Origin: JAKAWQ01 sp963840545
Lineage (GTDB): Bacteria > Pseudomonadota > Alphaproteobacteria > Acetobacterales > Acetobacteraceae
Direction: 5' to 3'
Assembly: GCA_963840545.1 (NCBI GenBank)
Contig: CAWIZE010000007.1
Span: forward strand, 1 to 64,000
Length of the DNA stretch: 64,000 bases
Part shown: positions 54,160-63,506 of the stretch, piece by piece
How positions within the stretch are numbered: the first letter of the stretch is position 1
How the letters are laid out: each line of letters begins with the position of its first letter
The notes under the pieces: generated by a model
What the model was told of the DNA's origin: nothing
Databases searched by the model: none
The model's input: the letters and a program-made list of their open reading frames with translations, nothing else
Made by a program: the position numbers and the translations under genes

Positions 54160-57100
54160 ATGCACGCCGCCTTCCGCCTGCCGCAGGCCTGGCCGCTCCC
54201 GGCCGACGAGGGGGCGGCCGGCCGGCTGGTCGAACGCTTCGCCGCCCTCGGCCGGACCGAGGCGCGGCTGGCGGCGAGTGCGGCGGGCGCGGCGCTGCTG
54301 CGCGGGCTCGGCGGCAACAGCCCCTATCTCGCCGACCTCGCCGTGCGCGAGGCCGCCGGCCTGCGCCTGCTCGCCGCGGCCGGGCCGGAGGCGGTGGTCG
54401 CGGCTGCGCTCGCCCGCCTCGCCACCGCCGAGCCGGGGATGCCCCGGCCGCCTCTCGCCGCATTGCTGCGCCAGGCCAAGCGCGAGCTGGCGCTCGCCAC
54501 CGCGATCGCGGATATCGGCGGGATCTGGCGGCTCGAGCGCGTCTCGGGCGCGCTCACCGATCTCGCCGAGGCGGCGCTCTCGCTCGCCACGCGCCACCTC
54601 CTGCTCGCCGCCCACAAAAGCGGGCAGATCAGGCTCCCGGACCCGTCCATGCCCGAGCACGGCTCGGGCTTCGTCGTGCTCGGGATGGGCAAGCTCGGCG
54701 CGCGGGAGCTGAACTATTCGAGCGATGTCGACCTCGTGCTGCTCTACGACCCCGACGCCGCCGACACCGGCGACGCGGCACCTGGTTTCGTCCATGCGCG
54801 GCTGGCGCGCGATCTGGCGACGCTGATGGAGGCGCGGGACGCCAACGGCTACGTCTTCCGGATCGATCTTCGCCTGCGTCCCGATCCGGCCGCAACGCCG
54901 CCCGCCGTCGCCCTGCCGGCAGCCCTCGCCTATTACGAGAGCATGGCCCAGAACTGGGAGCGCGCGGCGATGGTCAAGGCGCGCCCGGTGGCCGGGGACC
55001 GCGCGCTCGGCGCCCAATTCCTCGAGGAGATCCGGCCCTTCGTCTGGCGCCGGCATCTCGATTTCGCGGCGATCGCCGATATCCACGCGATGCGGAGAAG
55101 GATCGATGCCCGCGTCGCCGCCGGGCGGGCGCCGGTCGCCGCCGAGGGCCCCTTCGCGCGGCTCGCCGGCCACAACCTCAAGCTCGGCGCCGGCGGCATC
55201 CGCGAGATCGAGTTCGTGGCCCAGACGCTCGAACTCGTCTGGGGCGGGCGGGACCCCTCCCTGCGGGTGCCCGCGACCCTGCCCGCGCTGGCCGCGCTGA
55301 CGCGCGCGGGGGTTCTTGCGCCGCCCGCGGCCAGGGAGCTTGCGGCCTCGTACCGCTTCCTCCGCACGGTCGAGCATCGGCTGCAGATGGTGGCGGACCG
55401 GCAGACGCACAGCCTGCCCGAGACCGCGGCGGGCGTGGAGAGATTCCTCCGCTTCATGGGCGGGCGCGATCCCGGGCGGATGGCGCTCCGGCTGCTCGGC
55501 CATCTCAGGCGGGTTGAGGCGCGCTATCGCGAGATGTTCGAGCCGGTCCGCGAAACCGCGACGCTGCCGCAGGCGCTCGATCTCCGCGGCGAGGACGAGC
55601 CGAAGCCGGCCGCGCTCGAGGCGTTTTCTTCCCTCGGCTTCGCCAACCCGGCCCGGGTCGCCGCCGCGGTGCAGGGCTGGCAGACCGGCCGGCCGCGGGC
55701 GCTGCGTTCGGAGCGAGCGCGCGAGCTTCTGCTCCAGCTTCTGCCCCAGCTCCTCGCCGCCCTCGGGCGCCAGCGCGACCCGGACGCGGCACTGGCGCGG
55801 TTCGACGAGTTCCTCGCCCGCCTGCCCGCCGCGGTGCAGCTCCTGTCCCTCTTCCAGCGCCATCCGGCGCTGCTCGGGCGGATCGCCGCGGTGTTCGGCG
55901 CCGCCCCTTCGCTTGCCGACTACCTCGCCCACAATCCCGCCGCGCTCGAGGGGCTGCTCGCGCCCGAGAGCGCCGGGCCCGACAGTGCCGCGTCCCACGG
56001 TGCCGCGTCCCACGGTGCCGCGCCTGGGCCGGCGCGCGCGCTCGCCACCCGGCTCGCTCCGGTCCGCGGCCTCGAGGAGGCGCTGGTCGAGATCCGGAGC
56101 TTCGTCCAGACCGAGGGATTCCGGATCGCGGTCGCGACCCTGGAGGCGCGGATGGACGCCGACGCGGCGGGCATCGCCCGGGCCGCGCTCGCCGATGCCA
56201 CGCTGGCGGCGCTGCTGCCGCGCGTGCTCGCCGACTTCGCCCGCCGCTATGGGCGGGTGCCGCGCGGGCGGATGGCGGTGGTGCTGCTCGGCAAGGGGGG
56301 CGGGCGGGAGATGATGGCGGGCTCCGACCTCGACCTGATGCTGATCTACGACCATCCGCCGGAGGTGAGCGAGAGCCGCGGCGCGCGGCAGCTGCCGGCG
56401 AGCGAGTGGTTCATCCGCGCGGTCCATGGCTTCATCGCCGCGCTCTCGGCGCCGGGGCCGGAGGGGCCGGCCTTCGCGGTCGACATGCGGCTCAGGCCCT
56501 CGGGCAACAAAGGCCCGGTCGCGGTCTCGCTCGCGGGCTTCCGCCGCTACCATGCGAGCGATGCCTGGACCTGGGAGCGGATGGCGCTGACGCGGGCGCG
56601 GGTTGTCGCCGGGCCGCGCGGGTTCCGCGCCGAGCTCGCCGAGGCGATCCGCGCCGCACTCGGGGGCGCGGGGCCGGCCGGGAAGATCCGCGCCGATGCG
56701 GCCGCGATGCGGGCGCGGGTCGCGCGCGAGCTGCCGCCGGCGGGCCCGTGGGACGTCCGGCTCCGCCCGGGCGGGCTGATGGAGGTGGAGTTCATCGCCC
56801 AGGCGCTGCAGCTCATCCACGCCCCGGCGCGGCCCGCGCTCTGGGCCCCGACGACGCGGGCCGCACTCGCCGGGCTCGCGGAGGCGGGCCTGATCGCGCC
56901 TGAGGATTCGGGGCTGCTGCTGCGCGCGGACCGGCTCTACCGGACGGTGCAGGGGTTGCTCAGGGTGGCGATCGGGCGGTCGCCGCCGGAGGGCGACGCG
57001 CTGCCCGAGGCGGTGGCGGCGGCGCTGCTTCATGCCGTGCGGGCGAGCGGCGAGGCGGTGCTTGACGTGGCCGGGCTGATCGCCACCCTGGACGAACGCG

Positions 57101-57177
57101 GCCGTGCCGTGCGCGGGCTGTTCGAACGCCATATCGGACACGTCACGGGCGGAACGATCGAGGAGCGAAAGACATGA
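54160..57177 (+). CDS. glnE: Bifunctional glutamine synthetase adenylyltransferase/removase
   Basis: Protein of 1005 residues with two nucleotidyltransferase domains. The deadenylylase active site is YSSDVDLV (residues 186-193) in the N-terminal half; the adenylylase site is AGSDLDLMLIYD near residue 720. Regulatory helices lie between and after (GAGGIREIEFVAQTLEL, RPGGLMEVEFIAQALQL). GlnE switches glutamine synthetase on and off with PII signals. A 15-bp repeat in the linker near 55980-56020 encodes AASHG twice and stays in frame. The stop overlaps the bcp start. Confidence 0.93.
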   Translation: MHAAFRLPQAWPLPADEGAAGRLVERFAALGRTEARLAASAAGAALLRGLGGNSPYLADLAVREAAGLRLLAAAGPEAVVAAALARLATAEPGMPRPPLAALLRQAKRELALATAIADIGGIWRLERVSGALTDLAEAALSLATRHLLLAAHKSGQIRLPDPSMPEHGSGFVVLGMGKLGARELNYSSDVDLVLLYDPDAADTGDAAPGFVHARLARDLATLMEARDANGYVFRIDLRLRPDPAATPPAVALPAALAYYESMAQNWERAAMVKARPVAGDRALGAQFLEEIRPFVWRRHLDFAAIADIHAMRRRIDARVAAGRAPVAAEGPFARLAGHNLKLGAGGIREIEFVAQTLELVWGGRDPSLRVPATLPALAALTRAGVLAPPAARELAASYRFLRTVEHRLQMVADRQTHSLPETAAGVERFLRFMGGRDPGRMALRLLGHLRRVEARYREMFEPVRETATLPQALDLRGEDEPKPAALEAFSSLGFANPARVAAAVQGWQTGRPRALRSERARELLLQLLPQLLAALGRQRDPDAALARFDEFLARLPAAVQLLSLFQRHPALLGRIAAVFGAAPSLADYLAHNPAALEGLLAPESAGPDSAASHGAASHGAAPGPARALATRLAPVRGLEEALVEIRSFVQTEGFRIAVATLEARMDADAAGIARAALADATLAALLPRVLADFARRYGRVPRGRMAVVLLGKGGGREMMAGSDLDLMLIYDHPPEVSESRGARQLPASEWFIRAVHGFIAALSAPGPEGPAFAVDMRLRPSGNKGPVAVSLAGFRRYHASDAWTWERMALTRARVVAGPRGFRAELAEAIRAALGGAGPAGKIRADAAAMRARVARELPPAGPWDVRLRPGGLMEVEFIAQALQLIHAPARPALWAPTTRAALAGLAEAGLIAPEDSGLLLRADRLYRTVQGLLRVAIGRSPPEGDALPEAVAAALLHAVRASGEAVLDVAGLIATLDERGRAVRGLFERHIGHVTGGTIEERKT

Positions 57178-57653
57178 GTTCTCGCGAGGGAGATTTGGGC
57201 GAGGGAGATGCGGCGCCCGATTTCGCGTTGCCGGCCAGCGACGGGCGGAGCGTGAGCCTGGGCGCCATGAAGGGCAAGCCGTTCGTGCTCTATTTCTACC
57301 CCAAGGCGGACACCCCCGGCTGCACGCGCGAGGCCTGCGCCTTCGAGGAGGCGCTGCCGGCGCTCGGCAGGATCGGGATCGCGGTGATCGGCGTCTCGCG
57401 CGACCCGATGAAGCCGATCGAGGCCTTCGCGAAGAAATACGGGCTCAGCTTTCCGCTCGCCTCCGACATCGAGGGCAAGGCCGCGGAGGCCTATGGCACC
57501 TGGGTCGAGAAATCGATGTACGGGCGGAAATACATGGGGCTGGAGCGGAGCAGCTTCCTCATCGACCGCACGGGGCGGATCGCCCGGGTATGGCGGAAGG
57601 TGAAGGTGAACGGGCACGCGGCCGAGGTGATGGCGGCGGCCAGGGCGCTCTGA
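57174..57653 (+). CDS. bcp: Thiol peroxidase Bcp-type peroxiredoxin
   Basis: Peroxiredoxin of 159 residues whose ATG overlaps the glnE stop. It shows GDAAPDFALPASDGRSVSL, the peroxidatic cysteine in YPKADTPGCTREACAFEE with a second cysteine five residues on (PGCTREAC, the BCP/PrxQ pattern), and SSFLIDRTGRIARVW. It reduces peroxides in the cytoplasm using thioredoxin. The stop codon lies inside a 16-bp tandem repeat. Confidence 0.9.
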   Translation: MSSREGDLGEGDAAPDFALPASDGRSVSLGAMKGKPFVLYFYPKADTPGCTREACAFEEALPALGRIGIAVIGVSRDPMKPIEAFAKKYGLSFPLASDIEGKAAEAYGTWVEKSMYGRKYMGLERSSFLIDRTGRIARVWRKVKVNGHAAEVMAAARAL

Positions 57654-57721
57654 GGCCAGGGCGCTCCGGGGCCGGGGCAATCTGAGGCCGGGGCAATCTG
57701 AGGCCGGGGCGCTCTAAGGCC
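57642..57721. repeat. 16-bp tandem repeat carrying the bcp stop codon, five copies
   Basis: Units such as AGGGCGCTCTGAGGCC and GGGGCAATCTGAGGCC. Stops at 57651 (the real TGA), 57683, 57699 and 57715 (TAA) fall in all three frames. Confidence 0.8.
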
Positions 57722-57804
57722 GGGGCGGGAGGATCAACCTGGCGTGTTGACGGCGGGCCGGGGGTTGGCCTCTACTCCCGGCCAAGGCCGGGGAGCAGCG
57801 TCGG

Positions 57805-58557
57805 GTGGCGGCCCTTCTTGAAGTCGAAGGACTGGTCAAGAGTTTCGGGCCCGTGGACGTGCTCCACGGGGTCGATCTCGTGCTCGCGCCCGGCGAGGTG
57901 CTGGCGCTGGTCGGCGACAACGGCGCCGGCAAGTCCACCCTGATCAAGCATATCGCGGGGGTCTATCGGCCGGATGCCGGGGAGATCCGGCTCGAGGGAA
58001 AGCCGGTCCGGCTCGAGACGCCGGGCCGGGCGCGGGAGCTCGGCATCGAGACCGTCTATCAGGACCTGGCGCTCGCCGACGAGCTTTCGGTGGGCGCCAA
58101 CATCTTCCTCGGCCGCGAGCCGGTGCGCCGGCTCCTCGGGCTCATCCCGGTGATCGACAAGGCGCGGATCCGCAGCGAGACGGACGCGCTGCTGGCGCGG
58201 ATCGAGAGCCGCATCCCGCGCAAGGTGCGGACCGTTTCGCGGCTCTCGGGCGGGCAGCGCCAGGCGGTCTCGATCGCGCGCGCGCTCTACTGGCAGGCCA
58301 AGGTCGTGATCATGGACGAGCCGACGGCGGCGCTGGCGGTGATGGAGCGCGAGCACGTCATCGGGCTCGCCCGGCGGCTCGCCGCCGAGGGCGCGGGGGT
58401 GATCTATATCGGCCACAACCTGATCGAGATTCTCGAGGTCGCGGACCGCGTCTCGGTGATGTACCGGGGACGGGTCGTCCACGTCACGAACGCCAGGGAG
58501 ACCAACCAGCAGGAGCTGATCAAGTACATGACGGGATTCACCGAGGCCGTGAATTAG
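57805..58557 (+). CDS. Sugar ABC transporter ATP-binding protein (second importer)
   Basis: Single-domain ATPase of 250 residues from GTG 57805. Walker A is GDNGAGKST (37-45), the signature is RLSGGQRQAVSIA, and Walker B is VVIMDEPTAAL; the switch histidine is in IGHN. It resembles the ATPase at 3753 in length and layout, so both belong to the FrcA-like group. Binding protein and permease genes follow in the same direction. Confidence 0.9.
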   Translation: MAALLEVEGLVKSFGPVDVLHGVDLVLAPGEVLALVGDNGAGKSTLIKHIAGVYRPDAGEIRLEGKPVRLETPGRARELGIETVYQDLALADELSVGANIFLGREPVRRLLGLIPVIDKARIRSETDALLARIESRIPRKVRTVSRLSGGQRQAVSIARALYWQAKVVIMDEPTAALAVMEREHVIGLARRLAAEGAGVIYIGHNLIEILEVADRVSVMYRGRVVHVTNARETNQQELIKYMTGFTEAVN

Positions 58558-58617
58558 GCCGACGGAGGGACTTCACCGCCTGGCCGAAGCCGCCGGGCAG
58601 AAGGAGGAGGGAACGCA

Positions 58618-59622
58618 ATGAAGAAGGTCCTGCTGATCGCGGCTGCCGCGCTCGGCTGCACGCTGGCCCAGGCGGGGGGCCAGGCCGACGCCCAGGATTT
58701 CTCGAAGGTGAAGATCGACGTGATCGTCAAGGCGACGACGTCGCAATACTGGGCGACGGTGTTCGACGGGGCGCGGGCGGCCGCCAAGGCGCTCGGCGTC
58801 CAGATCGCGACCCTGGGTGCTGCGAGCGAGCTCGACGCGGCAGGGGAAGTCACGATCGTGGAGAACGCGATCTCGGCCCATCCCACCGGGATCGTGATCG
58901 CGGCGACCAACGCCCAGGCGCTCGCCGAGCCGATCGCGGCGGCGACCAAGGCGGGGATCCCGGTGATCGTGATCGATTCCAACGCCAACACCGACCAGTA
59001 CGTCACCTTCCTCGCCACCAACAACGAGACCGGCGGGCAGAAGGCGGCCGACGAGATGGCGCGCTGCGTCAAGGCGCGGACGGGCAGCGCGACGGGCAAG
59101 CTCGCCTACCTCACCGCGCTCGCCGGCGCGCAGTCGCTCAATGACCGCGACAAGGGCTTCATCGAGGAGCTGAAGAAATATCCGGGCCTCACGATCGTCG
59201 AGCATCGGGTCGGCAACAACCAGCCGAGCCGGGCGCTTTCGGACTCGGAGGACCTCCTGACGCGCCATCCCGACCTCGTCGGCATGTTCGCCGACAACGA
59301 GCTCGAGGGCGACGGCGCGGGCACCGCGCTCTCCGAGAAGGGGCTCGGCGGCAAGACGTGCCTGGTCGCATTCGACACCTCCGATACGGAGATCAAGTTC
59401 GTCCGCAGCGGCATCATCGACGCGCTGATCGTCCAGAACCCGTACATGATGGGCTATGCCGGGGTATGGTACGCGCTCGCCGCGGCGCACGGCGTGGTGT
59501 TCCCGAAATATGTCGATACCGGCGTCAGCGTCGTCACCAAGGACAATATCGACAGCCCGCAGATGGTGGGCCTGCTCGATCCGAGCAAATACGTGATGAC
59601 GCCGTTTTTGGGTGTGCAATAG
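58618..59622 (+). CDS. Sugar-binding protein of the second importer
   Basis: RbsB-like protein of 334 residues from ATG 58618 (AGGAGGGAACGCA upstream). The signal peptide ends near ADAQ (about residue 25). The mature part reads IDVIVKATTSQYWATVFDG and TGIVIAATNAQALAEPIAAA, with VTFLATNNETGGQKAADEMA at the second domain, as in ribose/fructose-type binding proteins. The stop codon TAG begins a tandem array of copies of the gene's last nine bases. Confidence 0.9.
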   Translation: MKKVLLIAAAALGCTLAQAGGQADAQDFSKVKIDVIVKATTSQYWATVFDGARAAAKALGVQIATLGAASELDAAGEVTIVENAISAHPTGIVIAATNAQALAEPIAAATKAGIPVIVIDSNANTDQYVTFLATNNETGGQKAADEMARCVKARTGSATGKLAYLTALAGAQSLNDRDKGFIEELKKYPGLTIVEHRVGNNQPSRALSDSEDLLTRHPDLVGMFADNELEGDGAGTALSEKGLGGKTCLVAFDTSDTEIKFVRSGIIDALIVQNPYMMGYAGVWYALAAAHGVVFPKYVDTGVSVVTKDNIDSPQMVGLLDPSKYVMTPFLGVQ

Positions 59623-59669
59623 GCGGCGTGCAATAGGCGGCGTGCAATAGGCGCCGTCCAATAGGCGTA
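59614..59669. repeat. 14-bp tandem repeat of the binding-protein gene 3' end, four copies
   Basis: Units GTGCAATAGGCGGC; the first contains the real stop (TAG 59620). TAG recurs at 59634, 59648 and 59662, so all three frames are closed. Confidence 0.85.
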
Positions 59670-59745
59670 GGCGGGGGGCGTGGCGGGGGCGGGCGCCCGC
59701 CCGCCTCCGCCACGCCGCGCGAAAGCCAATGAGGACGAGCGAGGG

Positions 59746-60753
59746 ATGAGCCAGGGCGCCCTGAGCAGGCCGGCGGACGACGAGGCCCGAGGGTCGTTCC
59801 TGGCCGAGCTGCAGCACCAGCTGCCGATCGAGACCTATGTGCTGGCGCTGACCGTGCTGGTGTGGGTGCTGCTCGGGATCTTCTCGCCCTATTTCTGGAC
59901 CGCGGGCAACATCACCAACATTCTCCGCCAGGTCTCGATCGATGCGATCCTGGCCTTCGGCTCGCTCTTCCCGATCATCCTTGCCGGGATCGACCTCTCG
60001 GTGGGCTCGGTTGCCGGGCTGGCCGGCGTGGTTTTCAGCATGCTGATCGCGGATGCCGGGCAGGGGGTGCTGGTCGCCCTCGCCGCGACGCTCGCGATGG
60101 GGATCGCGATCGGCGTCATCAATGGCTGGGCGATCGATCGGCTCGGCATCCCGCCGTTCATCGTCACGCTGGCGGGTTTGCAGGGCTACCGGGGGCTGGC
60201 GCTGCTGCTCTCCGGGGGCATGACGATCTCGGGGATGCCGGCCGGGCTGCAGGCCTTCTCGCTCTCCTCGGTGGCGCACGTGCCCACCCTCTTCATCCTG
60301 ATGCTGGTGATCGGGCTCACGGCGCATTTCATCCTCGCCTACACGCGGCTCGGCCGGTACATGTACGCGATCGGCAGCAATGCAGAGGCGGCGCGGCGGG
60401 TCGGCATCCGGGTGATCCACGTGACCACGATCGCCTATGCGCTGGCGGCCTTGTTCGCGACGATCTCCGGGCTGCTGCTGGTGGCGCGGCTCTCGATGGG
60501 CAGCCCGACGGCCGCGATGGGCTCGGAACTGGAGGCGATCGCGGCCGCGGTGGTGGGCGGGGCGAGCCTGTTCGGCGGGCGGGGGACGATCCTTGGCTGC
60601 TTCATCGGCGCGCTGCTGTTCACGACCATCGGCAACGGGGCCAACCTGCTCGGGATCAATTCCTTCTGGCAGATGGTGATCGAGGGGCTGCTGATCGCCT
60701 TCGTGGTCTATTTCGACAACCTCCAGAAGCGGCGCCAGGCGGGCATCGGCTGA
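59746..60753 (+). CDS. Sugar ABC transporter permease (RbsC family, second importer)
   Basis: Membrane protein of 335 residues from ATG 59746 (GAGCGAGGG upstream). It has the family motifs GSLFPIILAGIDLSVGSVAG and AAVVGGASLFGGRGTILGCF and about ten hydrophobic spans. The N-terminal 40 residues are hydrophilic. With the ATPase and binding protein just upstream it completes an importer for a sugar or polyol. The operon order (ATPase, binding protein, permease) differs from the first importer. Confidence 0.9.
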   Translation: MSQGALSRPADDEARGSFLAELQHQLPIETYVLALTVLVWVLLGIFSPYFWTAGNITNILRQVSIDAILAFGSLFPIILAGIDLSVGSVAGLAGVVFSMLIADAGQGVLVALAATLAMGIAIGVINGWAIDRLGIPPFIVTLAGLQGYRGLALLLSGGMTISGMPAGLQAFSLSSVAHVPTLFILMLVIGLTAHFILAYTRLGRYMYAIGSNAEAARRVGIRVIHVTTIAYALAALFATISGLLLVARLSMGSPTAAMGSELEAIAAAVVGGASLFGGRGTILGCFIGALLFTTIGNGANLLGINSFWQMVIEGLLIAFVVYFDNLQKRRQAGIG

Positions 60754-60821
60754 GGGCGCGCCGGGGCGGACGAGCGGGCGAGCTTGCGGGGGACGGGGGC
60801 ATCGGCTAGACCGCGCGGCCG

Positions 60822-60899
60822 GCGCCCGTAGCTCAATTGGATAGAGCACCAGACTACGGATCTGGGGGTTGGGAGTTCGAAGTCTCTCCGGGCGCGCCA
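60822..60899 (+). tRNA. tRNA-Arg (ACG) with one extra base in the T-loop
   Basis: The acceptor pairs GCGCCCG (60822-60828) with CGGGCGC (60889-60895), followed by G and encoded CCA. The D arm is GCTCAATTGGATAGAGC, and the anticodon stem CCAGA/TCTGG encloses CTACGGA with anticodon ACG at 60856-60858. The T arm reads GGGAG-TTCGAAGT-CTCTC: an 8-base loop where 7 (TTCGAAT) is expected, so the G at 60882 looks inserted. This is the major arginine tRNA, so a real defect would be harmful; sequence error is likely. Confidence 0.9.
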
Positions 60900-61229
60900 A
60901 TTAAATCAATAGCTTAGCGCTAGGCGCGAGAAGCGATAATCGCCATTGTCAGCAATTCCTCAGCCAGCCGGGCGGCGTCTGTCCTGCTCCTGCCGCTCTT
61001 GCAAGTGAGTTGATGACCTGAAGGGGTGGGCAACCGGTTCGGGATTTGGTGCAGGCCGGTGAGGGGCGTAGGGCGACGAGCGGCGAGCGGCTTTCATGCG
61101 GCGAGCGCCACCTTGTCCCCGTTGCTGTTGCGTCGAATTCCCTATGCGCGGCCGTGCGATCCGACGCTCCCCGACGCTCCCCGACGCTCAGGGCCGGAGC
61201 CCGTGGGCCGCGGAGCCCGTGGGCCGGTG
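60900..61229. other. Intergenic region with small tandem repeats
   Basis: No credible gene in these 330 bases. Directly after the tRNA lies a short AT-rich patch with an imperfect palindrome around AGCTTAGCGCTAGGC. Near 61165-61225 there are tandem copies of GACGCTCCCC and GGAGCCCGTGGGCC. No integrase is adjacent, so an attachment site is not supported. Confidence 0.4.
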
Positions 61230-63506
61230 TTACGGGTCCTCGACGGTGGCGAGGAGCTCCTCCTCGGCGCTGAGATGAAGTGCGATCAGCGCATCGAGCG
61301 CGTGGAGCAACCGACGCATCTCGCGCGCCTCGCCCGGCGAGGGCGGGGTTCCGGCGATGCCCTCCACGAGCAGCGTGAAGCGGCGGGTCTCGCGCGCGAT
61401 CTCCTCGTGCATGCGGTTGAGCGCGCCGAGTGGATCGCGCCCCCCGAGGCGTTGGGCGAGCGCGGGATAGAGGCGCTGCTCCTCGGCCTGCTGGTGGGGG
61501 AGAAGGAGCGCGTTGAGTTCGGTGGCGATGGCACGCAACGCTTCGAGCGGCGCCTCGTGGCGGTCGATCCGCTCCGCCGTGCGCCGCATGCGCTCGAGAA
61601 GAACACGCATCCGCGCATGCTCGATGCCGAGGCGCTCGACCGCGGCGCGGTCCTCGATCGGCCGCGGCGCGGTGCGCCCCGCCAGGGCGCGGAGCGCATT
61701 GAGAATCACCGCGACGTCGATCGCCTCCTGAAGCAATGCGCCGGCGACGGGCGGAAGATAGCCGAATGCGGCCACCAGCATGGCGGCGAGGGAGAGGCCC
61801 ATGCCGGCGGCGATCGACTGCAATGCGATGAAGCGGGCGCGCCGGGCGATGGCGACCACCTCGGCAAGGCGATCGAGCCGGTCGGTCATCAGCACCGCGT
61901 CGGCTGCCTCGGCCGCGGCGGCCGCGCCGCGCGCACCCATGGCGAGGCCGACATCGGCGAGCGCCAGCGCCGGCGCGTCGTTGATGCCGTCGCCCACCAT
62001 CAGCGTCGGGCCGTGGCGGCGCTCCTCGCGCACGACGGCGACCTTGTCGGCGGGCGAAAGCTCCGCATACACGGCATCGAGGCCGAGCAGGGCGGCAACC
62101 TCCTCGACCGCGCCGCGCCGATCGCCGCTCAGCACGGCGATACGGCGCATGCCCACCCCACGAAGCAGACGCAGCGCGCGGGGGGCCTCGGGCCGGAGCG
62201 GGTCGGTCAGGAGCAGCGCGCCGGCGACGCGGCCGTCGAGCGCGACCCAGGCGACAGCGGCCGCGGCGTGGGCCAGCCGGGCGAGCGTGCCCTCCTCCGG
62301 CGGGGGAAGGCCCGCGGCGGCGAGGAACGCCGCGCTGCCGAGCATGACGCGCGCGTGGCCGACGCGGCCGGAGAGGCCTTGGCCAGGACTCTCCTCGACC
62401 GCCTCGGGCGGGACGAGGGGCCGGGCGAGCCCGCCGCCCGCGGCGACGATCGCGCGGGCGACGACGTGCGTGGAAGCCTGCTCGAGCGAGGCGGCCGAAT
62501 GCAGCACCGTATCGGGGTCGAAGCCACGGAGGACCTCGACGCTGGTGACACGCGGGGTGCCGATGGTGAGCGTGCCCGTCTTATCGAACAACGTCGTACG
62601 GGCTCGGGCGAGGCGCTCGAGCGCGCCGCCGCCCTTGACGATGACGCCGCGGCGCGCGGCGCGGGAGACGCCGGCGATCAGCGCGATCGGGGCAGCGAGG
62701 ATCAAGGGGCAGGGCGTTGCGACGACCAGCACGGCGAGCGCGCGCATAGGGTCATGGGCGAGAGCCGCCGCGAGCGCGGCGAGAAGCAGGGTCATCGCGA
62801 AGAAGGCAAGGGCGAAGCGGTCGGCGAGCCGCACCAGGCGCGGCCGCTCCTGCTCCGCGGCGCGCACGAGGCGGATGACGGCGGCGAAGGTGCTGGCCTC
62901 GGCGGTGGCCGCGGCGCGCATCCTGAAGGCGCCGCCGGCATTGACGACACCGCTGCGCACGGCGTCGCCATCACCGTACGACACCGGAATCGGTTCGCCG
63001 GTGAGGGCCGATTCGTCGAGCAGCGCGCCGGCGCCACGCACCACGCCATCCACCGGCACTGCCTCTCCCGGCTGGATGAAAAGAACGTCGTCCGCCGCCA
63101 CGTCGGCGACCGGAACGTCGCGGATGACCTCGCCTTCGATCCGATGCGCGGTGCGGACCGCGCGAGAGAGAAGGGCGGAAAGCGCGTGGCGGGCGCGGGC
63201 TTCGGCGAATTCCTCGAGTGCCGCCCCGCCGGCGACCATGACGGCGATGATGGCGCCGGCGAGATGCGCGCCGAGCACCAATGCACCGAGCATCGCAAGG
63301 AAGGCGACGATATCGACACCGAAGACGCCACGGCGAAGCGCGGTCAGGAAATCCGCAGCCACGACCGCGGCCATCACCGCGGCGGGGGCTTGCCAGGCCA
63401 ATCGGGCAAGGCTGGGCGCGCCGAGGGTGCCGGCGCCGAAGCCCGCGGCGAGGGCGAGCAGGACGAAGCCGAGCAGCAGACGCCGAAGGTTTCGCGAGGT
63501 GATCAT
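61230..63506 (-). CDS. P1B-5-type metal-transporting ATPase with C-terminal hemerythrin domain
   Basis: Protein of 758 residues from ATG 63506 (weak ribosome site). P-type features: the metal-site motif TPCPL (Cys about 266), DKTGT (Asp about 308), the HP pair replaced by STHVVARAI, and GDGINDAPALALADVGLAM. No N-terminal heavy-metal-associated domain. After the last spans comes a hemerythrin-like four-helix domain with ligands in LGIEHARMR, LLPHQQAEEQRLYP, MHEEIARE and ALHLSAEEELL. TPC plus hemerythrin defines subgroup P1B-5, known from the Sinorhizobium Nia Ni/Fe exporter (family knowledge). It probably exports iron or nickel with redox or oxygen sensing by the di-iron domain (inference). 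Confidence 0.88.
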   Translation of the reverse strand: MITSRNLRRLLLGFVLLALAAGFGAGTLGAPSLARLAWQAPAAVMAAVVAADFLTALRRGVFGVDIVAFLAMLGALVLGAHLAGAIIAVMVAGGAALEEFAEARARHALSALLSRAVRTAHRIEGEVIRDVPVADVAADDVLFIQPGEAVPVDGVVRGAGALLDESALTGEPIPVSYGDGDAVRSGVVNAGGAFRMRAAATAEASTFAAVIRLVRAAEQERPRLVRLADRFALAFFAMTLLLAALAAALAHDPMRALAVLVVATPCPLILAAPIALIAGVSRAARRGVIVKGGGALERLARARTTLFDKTGTLTIGTPRVTSVEVLRGFDPDTVLHSAASLEQASTHVVARAIVAAGGGLARPLVPPEAVEESPGQGLSGRVGHARVMLGSAAFLAAAGLPPPEEGTLARLAHAAAAVAWVALDGRVAGALLLTDPLRPEAPRALRLLRGVGMRRIAVLSGDRRGAVEEVAALLGLDAVYAELSPADKVAVVREERRHGPTLMVGDGINDAPALALADVGLAMGARGAAAAAEAADAVLMTDRLDRLAEVVAIARRARFIALQSIAAGMGLSLAAMLVAAFGYLPPVAGALLQEAIDVAVILNALRALAGRTAPRPIEDRAAVERLGIEHARMRVLLERMRRTAERIDRHEAPLEALRAIATELNALLLPHQQAEEQRLYPALAQRLGGRDPLGALNRMHEEIARETRRFTLLVEGIAGTPPSPGEAREMRRLLHALDALIALHLSAEEELLATVEDP

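Noticed and set aside
51707..54712. Plus-strand open frame of about 1000 codons across the AsmA-like gene
   Set aside because: No family resemblance; antisense shadow of a gene with clear membrane anchor and AsmA C-terminus.
60900..61229. Integrative element attachment site at the tRNA-Arg 3' end
   Set aside because: No integrase or second copy of the tRNA 3' end in the window.
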